Assembly: GCF_000969905.1 (NCBI RefSeq)
Contig: NZ_CP009520.1
Coordinates: 744,001 to 808,000 of the forward strand
DNA length: 64,000 nt
Reading direction: 5' to 3'
Source: Methanosarcina vacuolata Z-761
Lineage (GTDB): Archaea; Halobacteriota; Methanosarcinia; Methanosarcinales; Methanosarcinaceae
In this document: piece by piece, positions 43,115-53,249 of the stretch
How positions within the stretch are numbered: position 1 is the first letter of the stretch
Layout of the letters: every line of letters starts with the position of its first letter
Translations under genes and position numbers: made by a program
Notes under the pieces: model-generated
The model's input: the letters and a program-made list of their open reading frames with translations, nothing else
Told to the model about the DNA's origin: nothing
The model's database searches: none

Positions 43115-44119
43115 ATGTCAGAAATCAGAAAGCATTACTTTCTTTCCGAGTACTGTATAATTGCCGAAGAAAGAGCTAAAAGGCCTTCGGACTTTGCAGT
43201 TGCGGACAAAGACCGCGGGAAAAATGGATCTGAAAACTGCCTTTTTTGCGGAGGAGCCGAGGAAAATACTCCTCTTGCCACTGCTGTCTATAAAAATGGG
43301 AAAATCTATTCAGATACCCCTGAAAAAAGGGTACGCAACTGGGATTTCCGCTGCTTTCCGAACCTTTATCCTGCCCTTTCACCTGTGTCTGGGTCCCCAG
43401 AGCCGGAGAAAAGTGGGCTGCAGGCTGAACCTGGATATGGGTTTCATGAAGTTATCGTAGAGTCACCTTTGCATGGGAGAAGGCTTGAGGACTTTTCTAA
43501 ATCTGAAATTTCAGAACTCATGCAGGTCTATAGAGACCGTACATGCAATTATGCAACCCGTGAAAATATCCGCTACGTTTCCCTGTTTAAAAATTCAGGG
43601 GAGAAAGCAGGGGCTTCGATTAATCACCTTCACAGCCAGATTCTTGCCCTGCCGTTTTGTCCTTCTCCTCTTGCAAGGGAATTGAAGGTTATCAGGAAAA
43701 TAAAGAAATGCCCTTACTGTGAAATCTTTGACCTGGAAAAAGCGTCTCCCCGTTTAATATCTGAAAATAGTGAATGGATAGCCTTTACTCCTTATTCCTC
43801 AATGGGACCATTTGAAGTGTGGTTCCTTCCCAGAAAGCATGTCAGTTCTCTTGGCGGTTGCAGTGACCAACTTCTTTTTGCTCTGGGAGATATTCTGAAA
43901 GCCATTCTCAAAAGTTATGGACGAATTCTTGGAAAACCGCCCTTTAATTACATGTTTTACCAGCTTTCCGAATCTCCTGAATATCACCTGAACATCCGTT
44001 TGCTCCCCAGGATTTCTATTCATGCGGGTTTTGAGCTCAATACAGGAACTTATATTAATACGGTTTCTCCGGAAAGGGCAGCCTCTTATTTACGGGAAGA
44101 CCTTATGCATGGAGAATGA
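43115..44119 (+). CDS. galT: Galactose-1-phosphate uridylyltransferase
   Basis: GalT exchanges UMP between UDP-glucose and galactose-1-phosphate via a uridylyl-histidine. The 334-aa protein has CLFCGGAEENTP (zinc Cys pair), FPNLYPALSPV, the substrate region GYGFHEVIVESPLHGRRLED, the HIT-type active site SINHLHSQILALP with the H-x-H nucleophile, a second zinc site KKCPYCEIFDLE, and the C-terminal YHLNIRLLPRIS. A complete histidine-triad fold is therefore present. It follows the glycogen synthase gene after the minisatellite and likely shares its operon. GAGG lies upstream of the ATG. Confidence 0.92.
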   Translation: MSEIRKHYFLSEYCIIAEERAKRPSDFAVADKDRGKNGSENCLFCGGAEENTPLATAVYKNGKIYSDTPEKRVRNWDFRCFPNLYPALSPVSGSPEPEKSGLQAEPGYGFHEVIVESPLHGRRLEDFSKSEISELMQVYRDRTCNYATRENIRYVSLFKNSGEKAGASINHLHSQILALPFCPSPLARELKVIRKIKKCPYCEIFDLEKASPRLISENSEWIAFTPYSSMGPFEVWFLPRKHVSSLGGCSDQLLFALGDILKAILKSYGRILGKPPFNYMFYQLSESPEYHLNIRLLPRISIHAGFELNTGTYINTVSPERAASYLREDLMHGE

Positions 44120-44718
44120 GGCTTGTAAAACAAACTGATTAAGAGGATTCAAAAGAGTTATTTTTATTTATAGCTTAAATTATAACAAAAATTTACAGAT
44201 ATATTTATCTACCATTAAAAAGGAATAAAGTTAGTAAAATATAAAAAATACGATTCTTTATACAAAAATTATCTTCATGTCACGTAAATCAAAGTCATAC
44301 TCCTTTTGATTTATACGACTCGTTGAAGGCTTAAGGGGTATAGAATTATAGACAGATTCTAGTAAGCTGGATTCAGTAAACTTAAGATAAGTATAACTGA
44401 ACTAACTAATATACTTTTAATAAAGGATTAATCCAACTAATTAATATATACTTTTAATAAAGGATTAATCCAACTAATTAATATATACTTTTAATAAAGG
44501 ATTAATCCAACTAATTAATATATACTGTTACCATAAATTCTTAATGTAACCTATTGATAAATTAGTATAAACTATTACTATAAATTACTAATATCATAAA
44601 CCAGTAATATGACCGAATTCAGCAAACTAAAGAATGTAATTATTAAAAAGGCAAGGAGGAGCCTGCATTCTTCGTTACTCCTTAACTCCCATTTTGATAA
44701 AAAGGGATAAGTGAGCTT
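44120..44718. repeat. Gene-free AT-rich stretch with a 37-bp tandem repeat
   Basis: At about 44395-44525 the unit GGATTAATCCAACTAATTAA plus TATATACTTTTAATAAA (37 bp) occurs a little over three times; it contains the palindrome GGATTAATCC. No gene. AAGGGATAAG near 44700 is a plausible translation signal for the next gene. Confidence 0.75.
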
Positions 44719-45906
44719 ATGAAAAAGATTCGAATAGGAATATTTACCTGGGAAAGTTTGTATTCGATACGTGTAGGGGGGATCTCACCCCATGTGTCCG
44801 AGCTCTCTGATGCTCTTGCGGCAGAGGGGCATGAGGTCCACCTGTTTACACGAGGCCATGAAAACAAAGATGAGGTGATAAATGGGGTTTATTATCACAA
44901 AATTGCCTGTGATCAAAATGGAGGAATCGTTGAGCAGATGAACCATATGTGTGATGGTATGTACTGCCGGTTCCTCGAAGTGAGAGAAAGTGCAGGGGAA
45001 TTTGATGTTCTCCACGGTCACGACTGGCACCCTGTAAATGTGCTTTGCAGGATAAAAACCCAGTTCGGACTGCCCTTTGTGATGACCTTCCACAGTACGG
45101 AATGGGGGCGTAATGGAAATCGCCATGGAGACTGGTGGGAGGCAAAGGAAATCTCACACAGAGAATGGCTTGGAGGCTATGAATCTTCGGAGATTATCAT
45201 AACCTCGACCATATTGAGAGAAGAAATCAAGCATATCTACAAAATTCCCGATTACAAGCTCTGGGAAGTTCCCAATGGCATAAACGTGGGAAAAATAAAA
45301 AGACAAATCGACCCCGGAGATGTGAAAAGGCACTATGGTATCCATCCATGTCTTCCAGTGGTGCTTTTCACGGGAAGGATGTCCTATCAGAAAGGGCCTG
45401 ACCTTCTGGTGGAAGCTGCTGCTAAAGTACTGAAGAAAAGGAATGCCCAATTTGTGCTTATCGGTGAAGGAGAAATGCGCTCTCAGTGTGAAAATCAGGC
45501 TAATAGGCTTGGCATTGGAAATTCATGCAATTTCCTTGGGTACGCTCCGGATAATACTGTAATAGACTGGTTCAATGCCTGCGACCTTGTGTGCGTTCCC
45601 AGCCGGAATGAGCCCTTCGGAATTGTGGTGCTTGAAGCCTGGGACGCAATGAAACCGGTAGTTGCAAGCGATGCAGTTGCCCTCGTAGAAAATTTCAGGA
45701 CAGGCGTTATCGCACATAAAGAGCCCTCTTCTATTGCCTGGGGACTTAATTATGTACTTGAAGGGCTTGGCCACAATAGAATGGGAGAAAAAGGTTATGA
45801 TCTTCTTAAAAAGCGGTATAACTGGAAAACCATAGCTGAAAAAACTCTCGAAGTATACAAAAAAGTAATCGAAAAACATGAGACTGAGGCAGAAAAAGTC
45901 ATTTGA
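44719..45906 (+). CDS. GT4 glycosyltransferase (GlgA/sucrose-synthase-like)
   Basis: The 395-aa enzyme has the N-terminal IRIGIFTWESLYSIRVGGIS loop (GG at the sugar-nucleotide site), the acceptor helix DVLHGHDWHPVNVLCRIKTQ, TFHSTEWGRNGN, a central VPNGINVGKIKRQ, and the C-terminal FTGRMSYQKGPDLLVEAAA and PSRNEPFGIVVLEAWDAMKP with the E-x7-E motif. This set is typical of archaeal glycogen synthase-like GT4 proteins. Substrate is likely UDP- or ADP-glucose, inferred from the glycogen synthase-like enzyme and GalT upstream. Monocistronic with a long AT-rich leader. Complete. Confidence 0.87.
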   Translation: MKKIRIGIFTWESLYSIRVGGISPHVSELSDALAAEGHEVHLFTRGHENKDEVINGVYYHKIACDQNGGIVEQMNHMCDGMYCRFLEVRESAGEFDVLHGHDWHPVNVLCRIKTQFGLPFVMTFHSTEWGRNGNRHGDWWEAKEISHREWLGGYESSEIIITSTILREEIKHIYKIPDYKLWEVPNGINVGKIKRQIDPGDVKRHYGIHPCLPVVLFTGRMSYQKGPDLLVEAAAKVLKKRNAQFVLIGEGEMRSQCENQANRLGIGNSCNFLGYAPDNTVIDWFNACDLVCVPSRNEPFGIVVLEAWDAMKPVVASDAVALVENFRTGVIAHKEPSSIAWGLNYVLEGLGHNRMGEKGYDLLKKRYNWKTIAEKTLEVYKKVIEKHETEAEKVI

Positions 45907-45938
45907 AGCTCAGGAATTCGAGATAGAAGTACCTTTAA

Positions 45939-46050
45939 ATATTTAATTTTTTAACACATTTTTCAATAATATTTAATTTTTTAACCACTTTTTTCAATAA
46001 TATTTAATTTTTTAACCACTTTTTTCAATAATATTTAATTTTTTTAATTG
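45939..46050. repeat. 31-bp AT-rich tandem repeat (3.5 copies)
   Basis: Unit AATATTTAATTTTTTAACCA plus CTTTTTTCAAT. It lies between converging genes; the T-runs could also serve as terminators for either gene. Confidence 0.8.
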
Positions 46051-46211
46051 ATTTTTGAGCTAATATTTGGTTTTCGACAAAGTATTGAGTGCTTTAAGTC
46101 TATTTATCTCAAAATTTACTCATTTTACTTCAAGATTTGCTTCTCATAAATTTTCAAAGGACTTCCGTATTCCTAAAAACTGGAAACGGAATCCTTTGTT
46201 TGTAGGAGAGT

Positions 46212-46847
46212 TTAGGCTATATCCTCTTCATCCTCTTCATCAAATTCCTTGTAGCTATCGCTTCCTACCATTGCAGCCGAGATGGAGTCAATTCCATCAA
46301 GCCATTCTGCGACAATGCCGTAGGGAAGATCGGCCATAACCTCTTCAGGCAGGCTTTTTCCTTTCAGTACGAGTGCACCGCATTGTGCAGTATAGTCAAG
46401 AGCAATCTCAAGATTGTCAGAGGATTCTGCCTCAATGGCTGATTTTACAAGCTCTGCAATATTGGCTCCCTCATCATAGTCGCCCATAACGTAGCATTCG
46501 AAGGCGATAAGAGCCCCCATCAGAGAGGTCTGGACAGAGTCGATCATAAGGTTGATATCTTCTGAAATTGGCTCGACATCGGAAAGTACAATGTCCCGGA
46601 TCTCAGCCAGGATTTCCAGAGCTGTTTCTCTGGAGAGCATACCCTTATCAAAGCGTGCAACTACTTTCAGGCAGGCCAGAATCACATCATCAACCATATT
46701 TACGAATATTGCACTTTCTTTTCCAGATTCATCTTCCGACTCTTTAATCTGGAAACCGCTCTCTCTTGCCCGTCCGAGCCAGTTTTCCCAGCGCTTTTGG
46801 GTATAAAATTCATAGGGGGGGACCTGGTTCATTCCTTGTTCAGGCAC
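46212..46847 (-). CDS. DUF2150-like conserved archaeal protein
   Basis: The 211-aa acidic, helical protein (start MPEQGMNQVPPYEFYTQKRW) has FVNMVDDVILACLKVVARFD and a long stretch of regularly spaced leucines up to DLPYGIVAEWLDGIDSISAA, ending in an acidic tail KEFDEEDEEDIA. I believe it belongs to the DUF2150 family of methanogen proteins, whose function is unknown; the name is from memory of the pattern. It is a convincing gene by composition and lies tail to tail with the GT4 gene. Confidence 0.65.
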   Translation of the reverse strand: MPEQGMNQVPPYEFYTQKRWENWLGRARESGFQIKESEDESGKESAIFVNMVDDVILACLKVVARFDKGMLSRETALEILAEIRDIVLSDVEPISEDINLMIDSVQTSLMGALIAFECYVMGDYDEGANIAELVKSAIEAESSDNLEIALDYTAQCGALVLKGKSLPEEVMADLPYGIVAEWLDGIDSISAAMVGSDSYKEFDEEDEEDIA

Positions 46848-46921
46848 TTATAACACCGCTTCTTACCTTTTTTATTTATTGATAATCAATCTTACTATTA
46901 CTAAAATGTGTTTGTTTACAT

Positions 46922-47371
46922 TCACCAGGATAATTTCACTTTTTTCAGGGAATAGTTGGCTTCACACTTGGAATCAAGGTTTTCGAGGACCTCTACAATT
47001 TTGCATTTATCGCCTTTTACGAGTCCCTCGGGGTGGCAGGTCTCATAAATCTCGCATTCTCTCTTGCCACATTTTGGAGGCTCATACATGATTCTTGCCC
47101 CGTCGACTGCTTTTCTTGATTCCAACGTAGTCAGGATAGGTGCCTTGCTCACATCGACGGCAAGCACGCCGCTATCATGCAGGAAACATTCATGGATATC
47201 TTTGTTCCTTATTCTTTCGACTCTGTACCTGCGCCCGGGTTCGAGGTTAAGACAGGTATTTTTCAGCCGGCATTTCTTACATTCAGGCATCTCACCTTTA
47301 AATATGAATTCCAGCCCTTCCCTTGCAAGCCGTGATCCGATAAGTGTTATTTTGGTATCGCTTTCTGTCAT
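46922..47371 (-). CDS. UPF0179 family protein
   Basis: A 149-aa protein with eight or more Cys residues in pairs: ECKKCRLKNTCLNLEPGRRY and PPKCGKRECEIYETCHPEGL. This is a Cys-rich domain that likely binds metal or an Fe-S cluster, conserved among euryarchaea as UPF0179. Start at the ATG at 47371 (MTESDTKITLIGSRLAREG) because AAGGAAGAG lies 7-15 bases upstream; the in-frame extension to 47458 is unlike the family. Function is unknown. Confidence 0.82.
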   Translation of the reverse strand: MTESDTKITLIGSRLAREGLEFIFKGEMPECKKCRLKNTCLNLEPGRRYRVERIRNKDIHECFLHDSGVLAVDVSKAPILTTLESRKAVDGARIMYEPPKCGKRECEIYETCHPEGLVKGDKCKIVEVLENLDSKCEANYSLKKVKLSW

Positions 47372-47489
47372 AATAACTCTTCCTTTTAATTGTTTTTGGG
47401 CCTGTGCCCCATTTATCGGGGTCACCTGGAGCTTATTCCAAGATAATTTGAAGTTCAATATCTGGTTTGATTTGAGATATTTCTTTAAT

Positions 47490-47715
47490 TGGAAAGTTAA
47501 GTGATTACTTGATTGGAAGTTAAGTGATTACTTGATTGGAAAGTTAAGTGATTACTTGATTGGAAAGTTAAGTGATTGCCTGATTGGAAAGTTAAGTTAT
47601 TACTTGATTGGAAAGTTAAGTTATTACTTGATTGGAAAGTTAAGTTATTACTTGATTGGAAAGTTAAGTGATTACTTGATTGGAAAGTTAAGTGATTACT
47701 TGATTAGAAGTTAAA
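47490..47715. repeat. 24-bp tandem repeat (about 9 copies)
   Basis: The unit TTGATTGGAAAGTTAAGTGA plus TTAC is repeated with one 23-bp copy and a few changes (GTGATTAC to GTTATTAC). Since 24 is a multiple of 3 it yields an apparent LIGKLSDY repeat frame, but there is no ribosome-binding site and I do not call a gene. Confidence 0.9.
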
Positions 47716-47865
47716 TGATTCCCTTATTGAAATTTAATGGACTCCAGATTAACCGAATTTTTTAACCGGTACAGGTTGTTGGATTTCTGAACTGAAACCC
47801 ACCTTAAACTCTGGTATCTTGAGCAGGCATTCATTATTGGCTTTAGACTGAATAAGAATAACTTT

Positions 47866-48939
47866 TCAATTTATGACCTTTGTGATTCTTGCAACTTTCT
47901 CAGCCGCGGAGGGATTAAGGCCACTACCGAGAATTGTATAACGCTCAGGGCGAATGCTGTGTGCATGTAACAGGGCTTCAATTATATACTTATCTTCTAT
48001 ACCCAGTTCTTCGGCAGTTACAGGAGCCCCTATCTTTTTTAAGGCTTCCCTTATTTCCTGCCAGTTTCCTCCGTGGAGGTACATCATCATAATTGTCCCT
48101 ACTCCACATTGTTCTCCGTGGAGCGCGGGTTTTGGAGCTATCTTGTCAAGTGCATGGCTAAACATATGTTCCGAGCCTGAAGCAGGTCTTGAAGAGCCTG
48201 CGATACTCATCGCAACCCCGTTCGATACAAGAGCTTTTACCACAAGCCTTGCCGAGGTCTCGTGCTCAGGCTTAATCGAATCCGCACAATCAATAATAAC
48301 TCGGGCAGCCATACGGGAAAGTGCTGCAGCATATGCCCCAAAATATTCATTCCTGAGTCTGCTTGCAAATTCCCAGTCCAGCACTGCTGTATAATTGGAA
48401 ATTATGTCTCCACAGCCAGCCGCAAGAAAGCGGAAAGGGGCTGCTGAAATAATCTCAGTATCTGCAATAACGGCAATAGGAGCCTGGGCCTGTGCAGACG
48501 TACTTATCCCATTATCCACAATTGAGGCACGGGAAGATGCGATGCCATCGTGGGAAGCTGCCGTCGGCACGCTAATAAAAGGAAGTTCAAGTCGGGTCGA
48601 AGCAAGTTTTGCAAGGTCGATAGACCTGCCGCTCCCAACCCCAAGGAGAAAAGTAGCCTCTACTTCAAGGGCCTTTTCCATAACTTTTTCGACCTCTTCC
48701 TTAGTAGCTTTGCACGTCAGAACCGTTTCCGCACTACAACAACCCGCACTCTCAAGGAGGTTACCGACTCTCTTGCCTGCAATATTCTTTGTAGTACTTC
48801 CGGTTACGATCAGCGCATTTCCTTTCAGTTTCAGGTCCCTGCAGACATCTCCAATTTCCTCAAGCACGCCATGCCCGACAAGCACATCTCTTGGAAGCTG
48901 CATCCATTTTGCGCTGTTTTTGTTAATGGTCAATTTCAT
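47866..48939 (-). CDS. egsA: sn-Glycerol-1-phosphate dehydrogenase
   Basis: EgsA reduces dihydroxyacetone phosphate to sn-glycerol-1-phosphate with NAD(P)H, the step that sets archaeal lipid stereochemistry. The 357-aa enzyme begins [20 protein letters not shown] and shows the nucleotide-binding [32 protein letters not shown], the metal site with [17 protein letters not shown] (Asp), and the histidine ligands in [13 protein letters not shown] and [14 protein letters not shown]. These match the iron-alcohol-dehydrogenase-like fold with zinc. Start at the ATG at 48939; a TTG at 48957 is less likely. Intact and essential; also a good marker that the genome is archaeal. Confidence 0.95.
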   Translation of the reverse strand: MKLTINKNSAKWMQLPRDVLVGHGVLEEIGDVCRDLKLKGNALIVTGSTTKNIAGKRVGNLLESAGCCSAETVLTCKATKEEVEKVMEKALEVEATFLLGVGSGRSIDLAKLASTRLELPFISVPTAASHDGIASSRASIVDNGISTSAQAQAPIAVIADTEIISAAPFRFLAAGCGDIISNYTAVLDWEFASRLRNEYFGAYAAALSRMAARVIIDCADSIKPEHETSARLVVKALVSNGVAMSIAGSSRPASGSEHMFSHALDKIAPKPALHGEQCGVGTIMMMYLHGGNWQEIREALKKIGAPVTAEELGIEDKYIIEALLHAHSIRPERYTILGSGLNPSAAEKVARITKVIN

Positions 48940-49672
48940 ACCTGCATCAGTATTCAATTACGATAGATTGTAAATTGGCTCTTATAAACCCGAATATACG
49001 TACGAAGTCATAAGTTTAGAGTATCAATAAGTTTAGATTATCATAAGTTTAGATTATCATAAGTTTAGAGTATCAGCAGACTGCGGCATATCAGGTACAT
49101 TCAATTTCGTTAACTCATTAACTTGATTCTTTATAATCCCAGTCTGGAATATGTCTCAAGTCAGAGATTTATTAATATTTAAAAATGTTTTCAAGTCTGA
49201 TATGTTGTTTAAAATGTTTTTTGGGTCTGAGATATTATTTAAAGTATTATTTGGGTCTGAGATCTTATTTAAAGTGTTTTTTGGGTCTGAGGTCTTATTT
49301 TAAGTGCATTTGAAGCATGAGATATCAAAACTCATAATTTATAATTCTTTACTCATAACTTATTTAAGACTATTTCCAGGTTTATATTAGAATAATCTTT
49401 ATGTTTACATCATTATAAATTCTCTATTCTTATCATTATATTATGTATGACAATTTTACTACTAACATATCATAAATAATTATAAAAATACAGTAATACA
49501 TCAAAGCTTATATAATATTGCTAACGCTTATTGGGTAGAACCCTTCGGAAAGAAATATCTTATATTAGAACGAAGATCGAGCACCGGAGAAGAACACTAT
49601 CCTCTTGATTAAGGAAGTAAGTTCGGCATATACATTGTAAGTATTGATTGTATTAGGATATTGCCATTTTGA
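48940..49672. repeat. Gene-free stretch with two different tandem repeats
   Basis: 49008-49076 holds four copies of a ~17-bp unit (ATCATAAGTTTAGATT). 49190-49310 holds three to four copies of a ~32-bp unit (GGGTCTGAGATCTTATTTAA plus AGTGTTTTTT). The rest (to 49672) is AT-rich and carries the promoter of the next gene. Confidence 0.75.
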
Positions 49673-50542
49673 ATGAGTGATAAGATGAGTTTTTCAATAG
49701 ATAATATCTCACAGTTTATTAATACCTATTATCTTGACCCCATAAGAGGTGATGAAGGGTATAATACTGTAAATACCATTACCTGGGCAATAATACTGGG
49801 TATTTGTATATTTGGGGTTTTCAGGCTGCTCGAAAAGCTTGAGGTAAAAATAACCCCTCGCTTTATTGCATCTGTCCTGCCTTTCGTACTTGCAGGGTCT
49901 TCTCTGCGTGTAATTGAAGATTCTCCTGCAGGTATCTTCCACCCGCCATTTAGCTATCTTCTCATAACTCCCAATATTTATTTCCTGGTTTTTGCGATAA
50001 CCATAAGCTGCCTCTGGATTTCAATCCGCATGCAGAAAGCAGGGCTTGTAAAAGATTTTCATCTCACTTTTGCAGGCTTCGGACTCGCATGGTTTTTCAT
50101 AAATCTCGCTGTCCTCCTCCATTTCGATAATATAGTATACCCTTACGTTCCCGTATTCGTAATCGTGGCAGGAATAGGTCTAACCTTTATTTTTTATCTT
50201 ATTGCCCGTCATTTCAAGTCCTCAATATTCACCAATCCCCTGAACCTTTCTATCCTGATGGCTCACTTGATGGATGCTTCTTCGACATACATAGGAGTAG
50301 ATCATCTTGGATACTTTGAAAAACATGTAGTGCCCACCTATCTTATTAACTTGACTGGCACCGCATTGGTTATGTATCCATTAAAGCTTATTATCTTTGT
50401 AGGGGTTCTTTATGTGCTTGACACTCAGTTTGAGGATGACGAGCGTTCCTTGAACTTAAAAATGCTAATAAAAATGGTCATTTTGATCCTTGGTCTCTCT
50501 CCTGCAACCCGGAACACGATCCGGATGATGATGGGAATTTGA
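49673..50542 (+). CDS. DUF63 family membrane protein
   Basis: A 289-aa multi-span protein (about eight helices) with the DUF63 pattern: FINTYYLDPIRGDEGYNTVN near the N-terminus, PFVLAGSSLRVIEDSPAGIF, LSILMAHLMDASSTYIGVDH and PLKLIIFVGVLYVLDTQFED. The polar residues within helices (R-x-x-E-D, H-x-x-D-A-S/T-T) suggest an enzymatic or transport role in the membrane, unknown so far. It is followed by the SpoIIM-like gene in the same direction. Complete. Confidence 0.87.
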   Translation: MSDKMSFSIDNISQFINTYYLDPIRGDEGYNTVNTITWAIILGICIFGVFRLLEKLEVKITPRFIASVLPFVLAGSSLRVIEDSPAGIFHPPFSYLLITPNIYFLVFAITISCLWISIRMQKAGLVKDFHLTFAGFGLAWFFINLAVLLHFDNIVYPYVPVFVIVAGIGLTFIFYLIARHFKSSIFTNPLNLSILMAHLMDASSTYIGVDHLGYFEKHVVPTYLINLTGTALVMYPLKLIIFVGVLYVLDTQFEDDERSLNLKMLIKMVILILGLSPATRNTIRMMMGI

Positions 50543-50620
50543 GATAAAAAGATATTTAGCAGGCATCATATGTATTTGGAACAGAATTAAATGAGCTGAG
50601 AATTACTGGTGGGGATAGGT

Positions 50621-51364
50621 ATGGAAAGAGAGGACGATTATAATTCAGATGAGAGAAAAACAGGAGTACAGACTGCAGGAACTCCTGAAGGAGAGATGGG
50701 AAACAGGGGATATGCTGCAGAAGAGAAAGGTTTCTTTCCCGGAAGCAGCGCGGTCGAAGCCTGGCACGATAGCAGAAAAGACCCAAAAAAAGGGTTTACA
50801 GAATATCTGCGATTTATCTGGCCTTATGCACTTCTTATGGCCTTTATATTTTTTGTATTTTTAGGTGTAGGCTATTATTCAGCTGCAAGTTTTCCTTCTA
50901 TGGCTGAGACTCTCAGAGAAAGTTTTAGCTCCCGCTTTGCGTCAATCATGACACTGAACCCTCTTTTCATAATGTTTACAATTTTTCTTAATAATGCATT
51001 TTTAAGCCTGCTTTTTCTGGTGCTCGGGCTGGCTCTGGGAATTCTTCCGGTAATTTTTATAGCCTTTAATGGATATGTTGTGGGGGTTATCGTTTATCTT
51101 ATAGCTCAGGAAAGAGGAATGTTCTTTATTTTGCTTGGTCTTCTTCCCCATGGGATACTGGAACTGCCTATGGTCTTCCTTTCTGCAGGAATAGGACTTC
51201 GGCTCGGATACCAGGTATTTTCTGCCCTTATAGGTAGACCTACCCAGATAAAAAGTGAATTTAAAGAGGGGCTTACGTTTTATTTCCACTGGATCTTGCC
51301 TCTTCTTCTGGTTGCAGCCATAATTGAGACTTTTATTACACCTGTTATCCTCAGGTCGATTTAA
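50621..51364 (+). CDS. SpoIIM/DUF95-like membrane protein
   Basis: After a ~65-residue hydrophilic N-terminus, the protein has about five helices with the stage II sporulation protein M family pattern: FTIFLNNAFLSLLFLVLGLA, LGILPVIFIAFNGYVVGVI and LLPHGILELPMVFLSAGIGL. The LLPHGILELP loop is diagnostic. Archaeal members have no link to sporulation and no known role. A GTG at 50609 and an ATG at 50621 are possible starts; GGGGATAGG just before the ATG favours 50621. It lies 78 bases after DUF63 and is probably in the same transcript. Confidence 0.85.
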   Translation: MEREDDYNSDERKTGVQTAGTPEGEMGNRGYAAEEKGFFPGSSAVEAWHDSRKDPKKGFTEYLRFIWPYALLMAFIFFVFLGVGYYSAASFPSMAETLRESFSSRFASIMTLNPLFIMFTIFLNNAFLSLLFLVLGLALGILPVIFIAFNGYVVGVIVYLIAQERGMFFILLGLLPHGILELPMVFLSAGIGLRLGYQVFSALIGRPTQIKSEFKEGLTFYFHWILPLLLVAAIIETFITPVILRSI

Positions 51365-51742
51365 GTAAGTGTCAAAAACTGAAGGAAACTCTGAATTCGG
51401 AAACCAACTGAAAAGTGTCAAAAACTATGGAAACTCTGAATTCGGAAACCAATGGAAAAGGTTCAGATATCTGTTCTGGTCTAACTTTTTCTGGCTTTAG
51501 AGCTTTCTTGCTTTCTTTCATTATATAAATGATTACTTATATTAGAAAGGGATTTTATAGGTAAAAGCCGTTAATGGGGAAAACCTCTCAGGATTTTTAC
51601 TTCATAATATCTGGTGAATAGTCGTGAGACCTGTATTTCGAGGAATCTCTATCGAGTGGCAGGTTTCAAAATCATATCTTAAAGTCATACCTATTACCAT
51701 TTCATTGAAAGGATTTATTTCCAAAGCCAAGGAACATTAAAT
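51365..51742. other. Gene-free stretch with a 46-bp tandem duplication
   Basis: 51367-51460 contains two copies of a 46-bp unit beginning AAGTGTCAAAAACT and containing CTCTGAATTCGGAAACCAA. The remainder shows a likely promoter before purP (AT-rich zone near 51515-51560) but no gene. Confidence 0.6.
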
Positions 51743-52906
51743 ATGATTGACAGGAACGAAATTAAGGAAATCGTTGAAGGCTACTATACCCACGCTGATA
51801 AGATAAAAGTCGGAACTATAGGCTCTCACTCAGGACTCGACATCTGTGATGGGGCAGTTGAAGAGGAGTTCAGGACTCTTGCTGTATGTCAGGCTGGCAG
51901 GGAGAAAACATACAGCGAATACTTCAGGGCTCAGAGAGACCTTTCTGGAAAAGTAATGAGGGGGATTGTTGACGAGGCCGTTGTTTTCAAAAAATACAAC
52001 GAAATTCTCCTGCCTGAAAACCAGCAGAAACTGGTTGATGAAAATGTGCTTTTTGTCCCAAACAGATCCTTTACTTCATACTGCAGTATAGATGAGATTG
52101 AAGAGAACTTCAGAGTGCCTCTTGTGGGAAGCAGGAACCTTCTCCGAAGCGAGGAACGCAGTGAGCAGCAGAGCTATTACTGGATTCTGGAAAAAGCAGG
52201 GCTTCCTTTTCCGGAAAAAATCGAGTCTCCAAAGGATATTAATGAGCTTGTAATGGTCAAGCTCCCGCATGCAGTAAAAAAACTCGAACGGGGATTCTTT
52301 ACCGCTTCAAGTTACAGAGAATATACGGAGAAATCCGAGGCTCTAATTAAGCAGGGAGTTATCACACGTGAGGCCCTTGAGAATGCAAGGATAGAGCGTT
52401 ATATCATAGGTCCTGTGTTCAACCTTGATATGTTTTATTCCCCAATCGAGCCGAAAATGAGCAAGCTGGAGCTCCTTGGGATTGACTGGCGCTTTGAGAC
52501 CAGCCTTGACGGGCATGTAAGGCTTCCTGCCCCGCAGCAAATGTCCCTGGCAGAAAGCCAGTTAACTCCTGAATACACGGTGTGCGGGCATAACTCTGCA
52601 ACTCTGCGCGAGTCTCTCCTTGAGAAAGTCTTTCAAATGGGAGAAAAATATGTAAAAGCTACACAGGAACATTATTCTCCTGGAATTATAGGGCCTTTCT
52701 GCCTGCAGACCTGCGTTGATAAGGATCTTAACTTCTATATTTATGATGTGGCCCCAAGAGTAGGCGGCGGGACCAACGTTCATATGTCATTAGGTCATTC
52801 TTACGGCAACTCGCTCTGGAGAAGACCAATGAGTACAGGAAGAAGACTGGCCTTTGAGATCAGGCGTGCCCTCGAACTGGAGAAGCTTGACGCTATCGTC
52901 ACATAA
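51743..52906 (+). CDS. purP: Formate-dependent FAICAR synthetase PurP
   Basis: PurP makes FAICAR from AICAR, formate and ATP, replacing the folate-dependent PurH step in archaea. The 387-aa ATP-grasp-like protein has KVGTIGSHSGLDICDGAVEE (the SHSAL-like AICAR site), FVPNRSFTSYCSIDEIEENF, MVKLPHAVKKLERGFFTASS (K and the HGAxGGRG-like loop in altered form), ERYIIGPVFNLDMFYSP, and the C-terminal FYIYDVAPRVGGGTNVHM with metal-binding residues (usually E-x-S-x-R-x-x-G-G-T in paralogues; D-V-A-P-R here). The altered PHAVKKLERGFFTASS and DVAPR could mean it belongs to the PurO-side or PurP paralogue group with changed activity. Start at ATG 51743. Confidence 0.85.
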   Translation: MIDRNEIKEIVEGYYTHADKIKVGTIGSHSGLDICDGAVEEEFRTLAVCQAGREKTYSEYFRAQRDLSGKVMRGIVDEAVVFKKYNEILLPENQQKLVDENVLFVPNRSFTSYCSIDEIEENFRVPLVGSRNLLRSEERSEQQSYYWILEKAGLPFPEKIESPKDINELVMVKLPHAVKKLERGFFTASSYREYTEKSEALIKQGVITREALENARIERYIIGPVFNLDMFYSPIEPKMSKLELLGIDWRFETSLDGHVRLPAPQQMSLAESQLTPEYTVCGHNSATLRESLLEKVFQMGEKYVKATQEHYSPGIIGPFCLQTCVDKDLNFYIYDVAPRVGGGTNVHMSLGHSYGNSLWRRPMSTGRRLAFEIRRALELEKLDAIVT

Positions 52907-53249
52907 ATTTATTAAGGCTTTCCGGCATTAGTAGATATTAACTATGAAGGTACCGTAAACTTTAAAAGTATCACCTGAATCTGCAAGCTTTAAACCGTGA
53001 TACGAAAACATAATTATAAAATTTACCCGAACTTACAATTCAGGAAATCCAGACTATGGGCCGGGGAATATTTCCGTTCCCCCAAACCCGCTTTAATTCA
53101 AAATTGCATTTTAAATTACAGACCAGATGAGTTAAGGGTTGGAATCTGCGGACCTACTGGAAAAATAATTCAAAATTTTATGGTTCAGGTTTAGAATGAT
53201 AGACCTGCTTTATATCGGATCACTTCACTTTACTGGAGGAAATTACAAC
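52907..53249. other. Gene-free stretch before the aIF2-gamma operon
   Basis: A 65-codon frame (52997-53194) has no ribosome-binding site and no recognisable pattern. I treat this gap as the operon leader; GGAGGA at 53235-53240 is the translation signal for eif2g. Confidence 0.5.

Noticed and set aside
42716-43160. 128- and 142-codon frames with KRISGKTNIRKNEYQE repeats
   Set aside because: All forward frames of a 16-bp satellite are open; there is no evidence that any is a gene.
47532-47714. 60-codon LIGKLSDY repeat frame
   Set aside because: By-product of the 24-bp tandem repeat; no translation signal.
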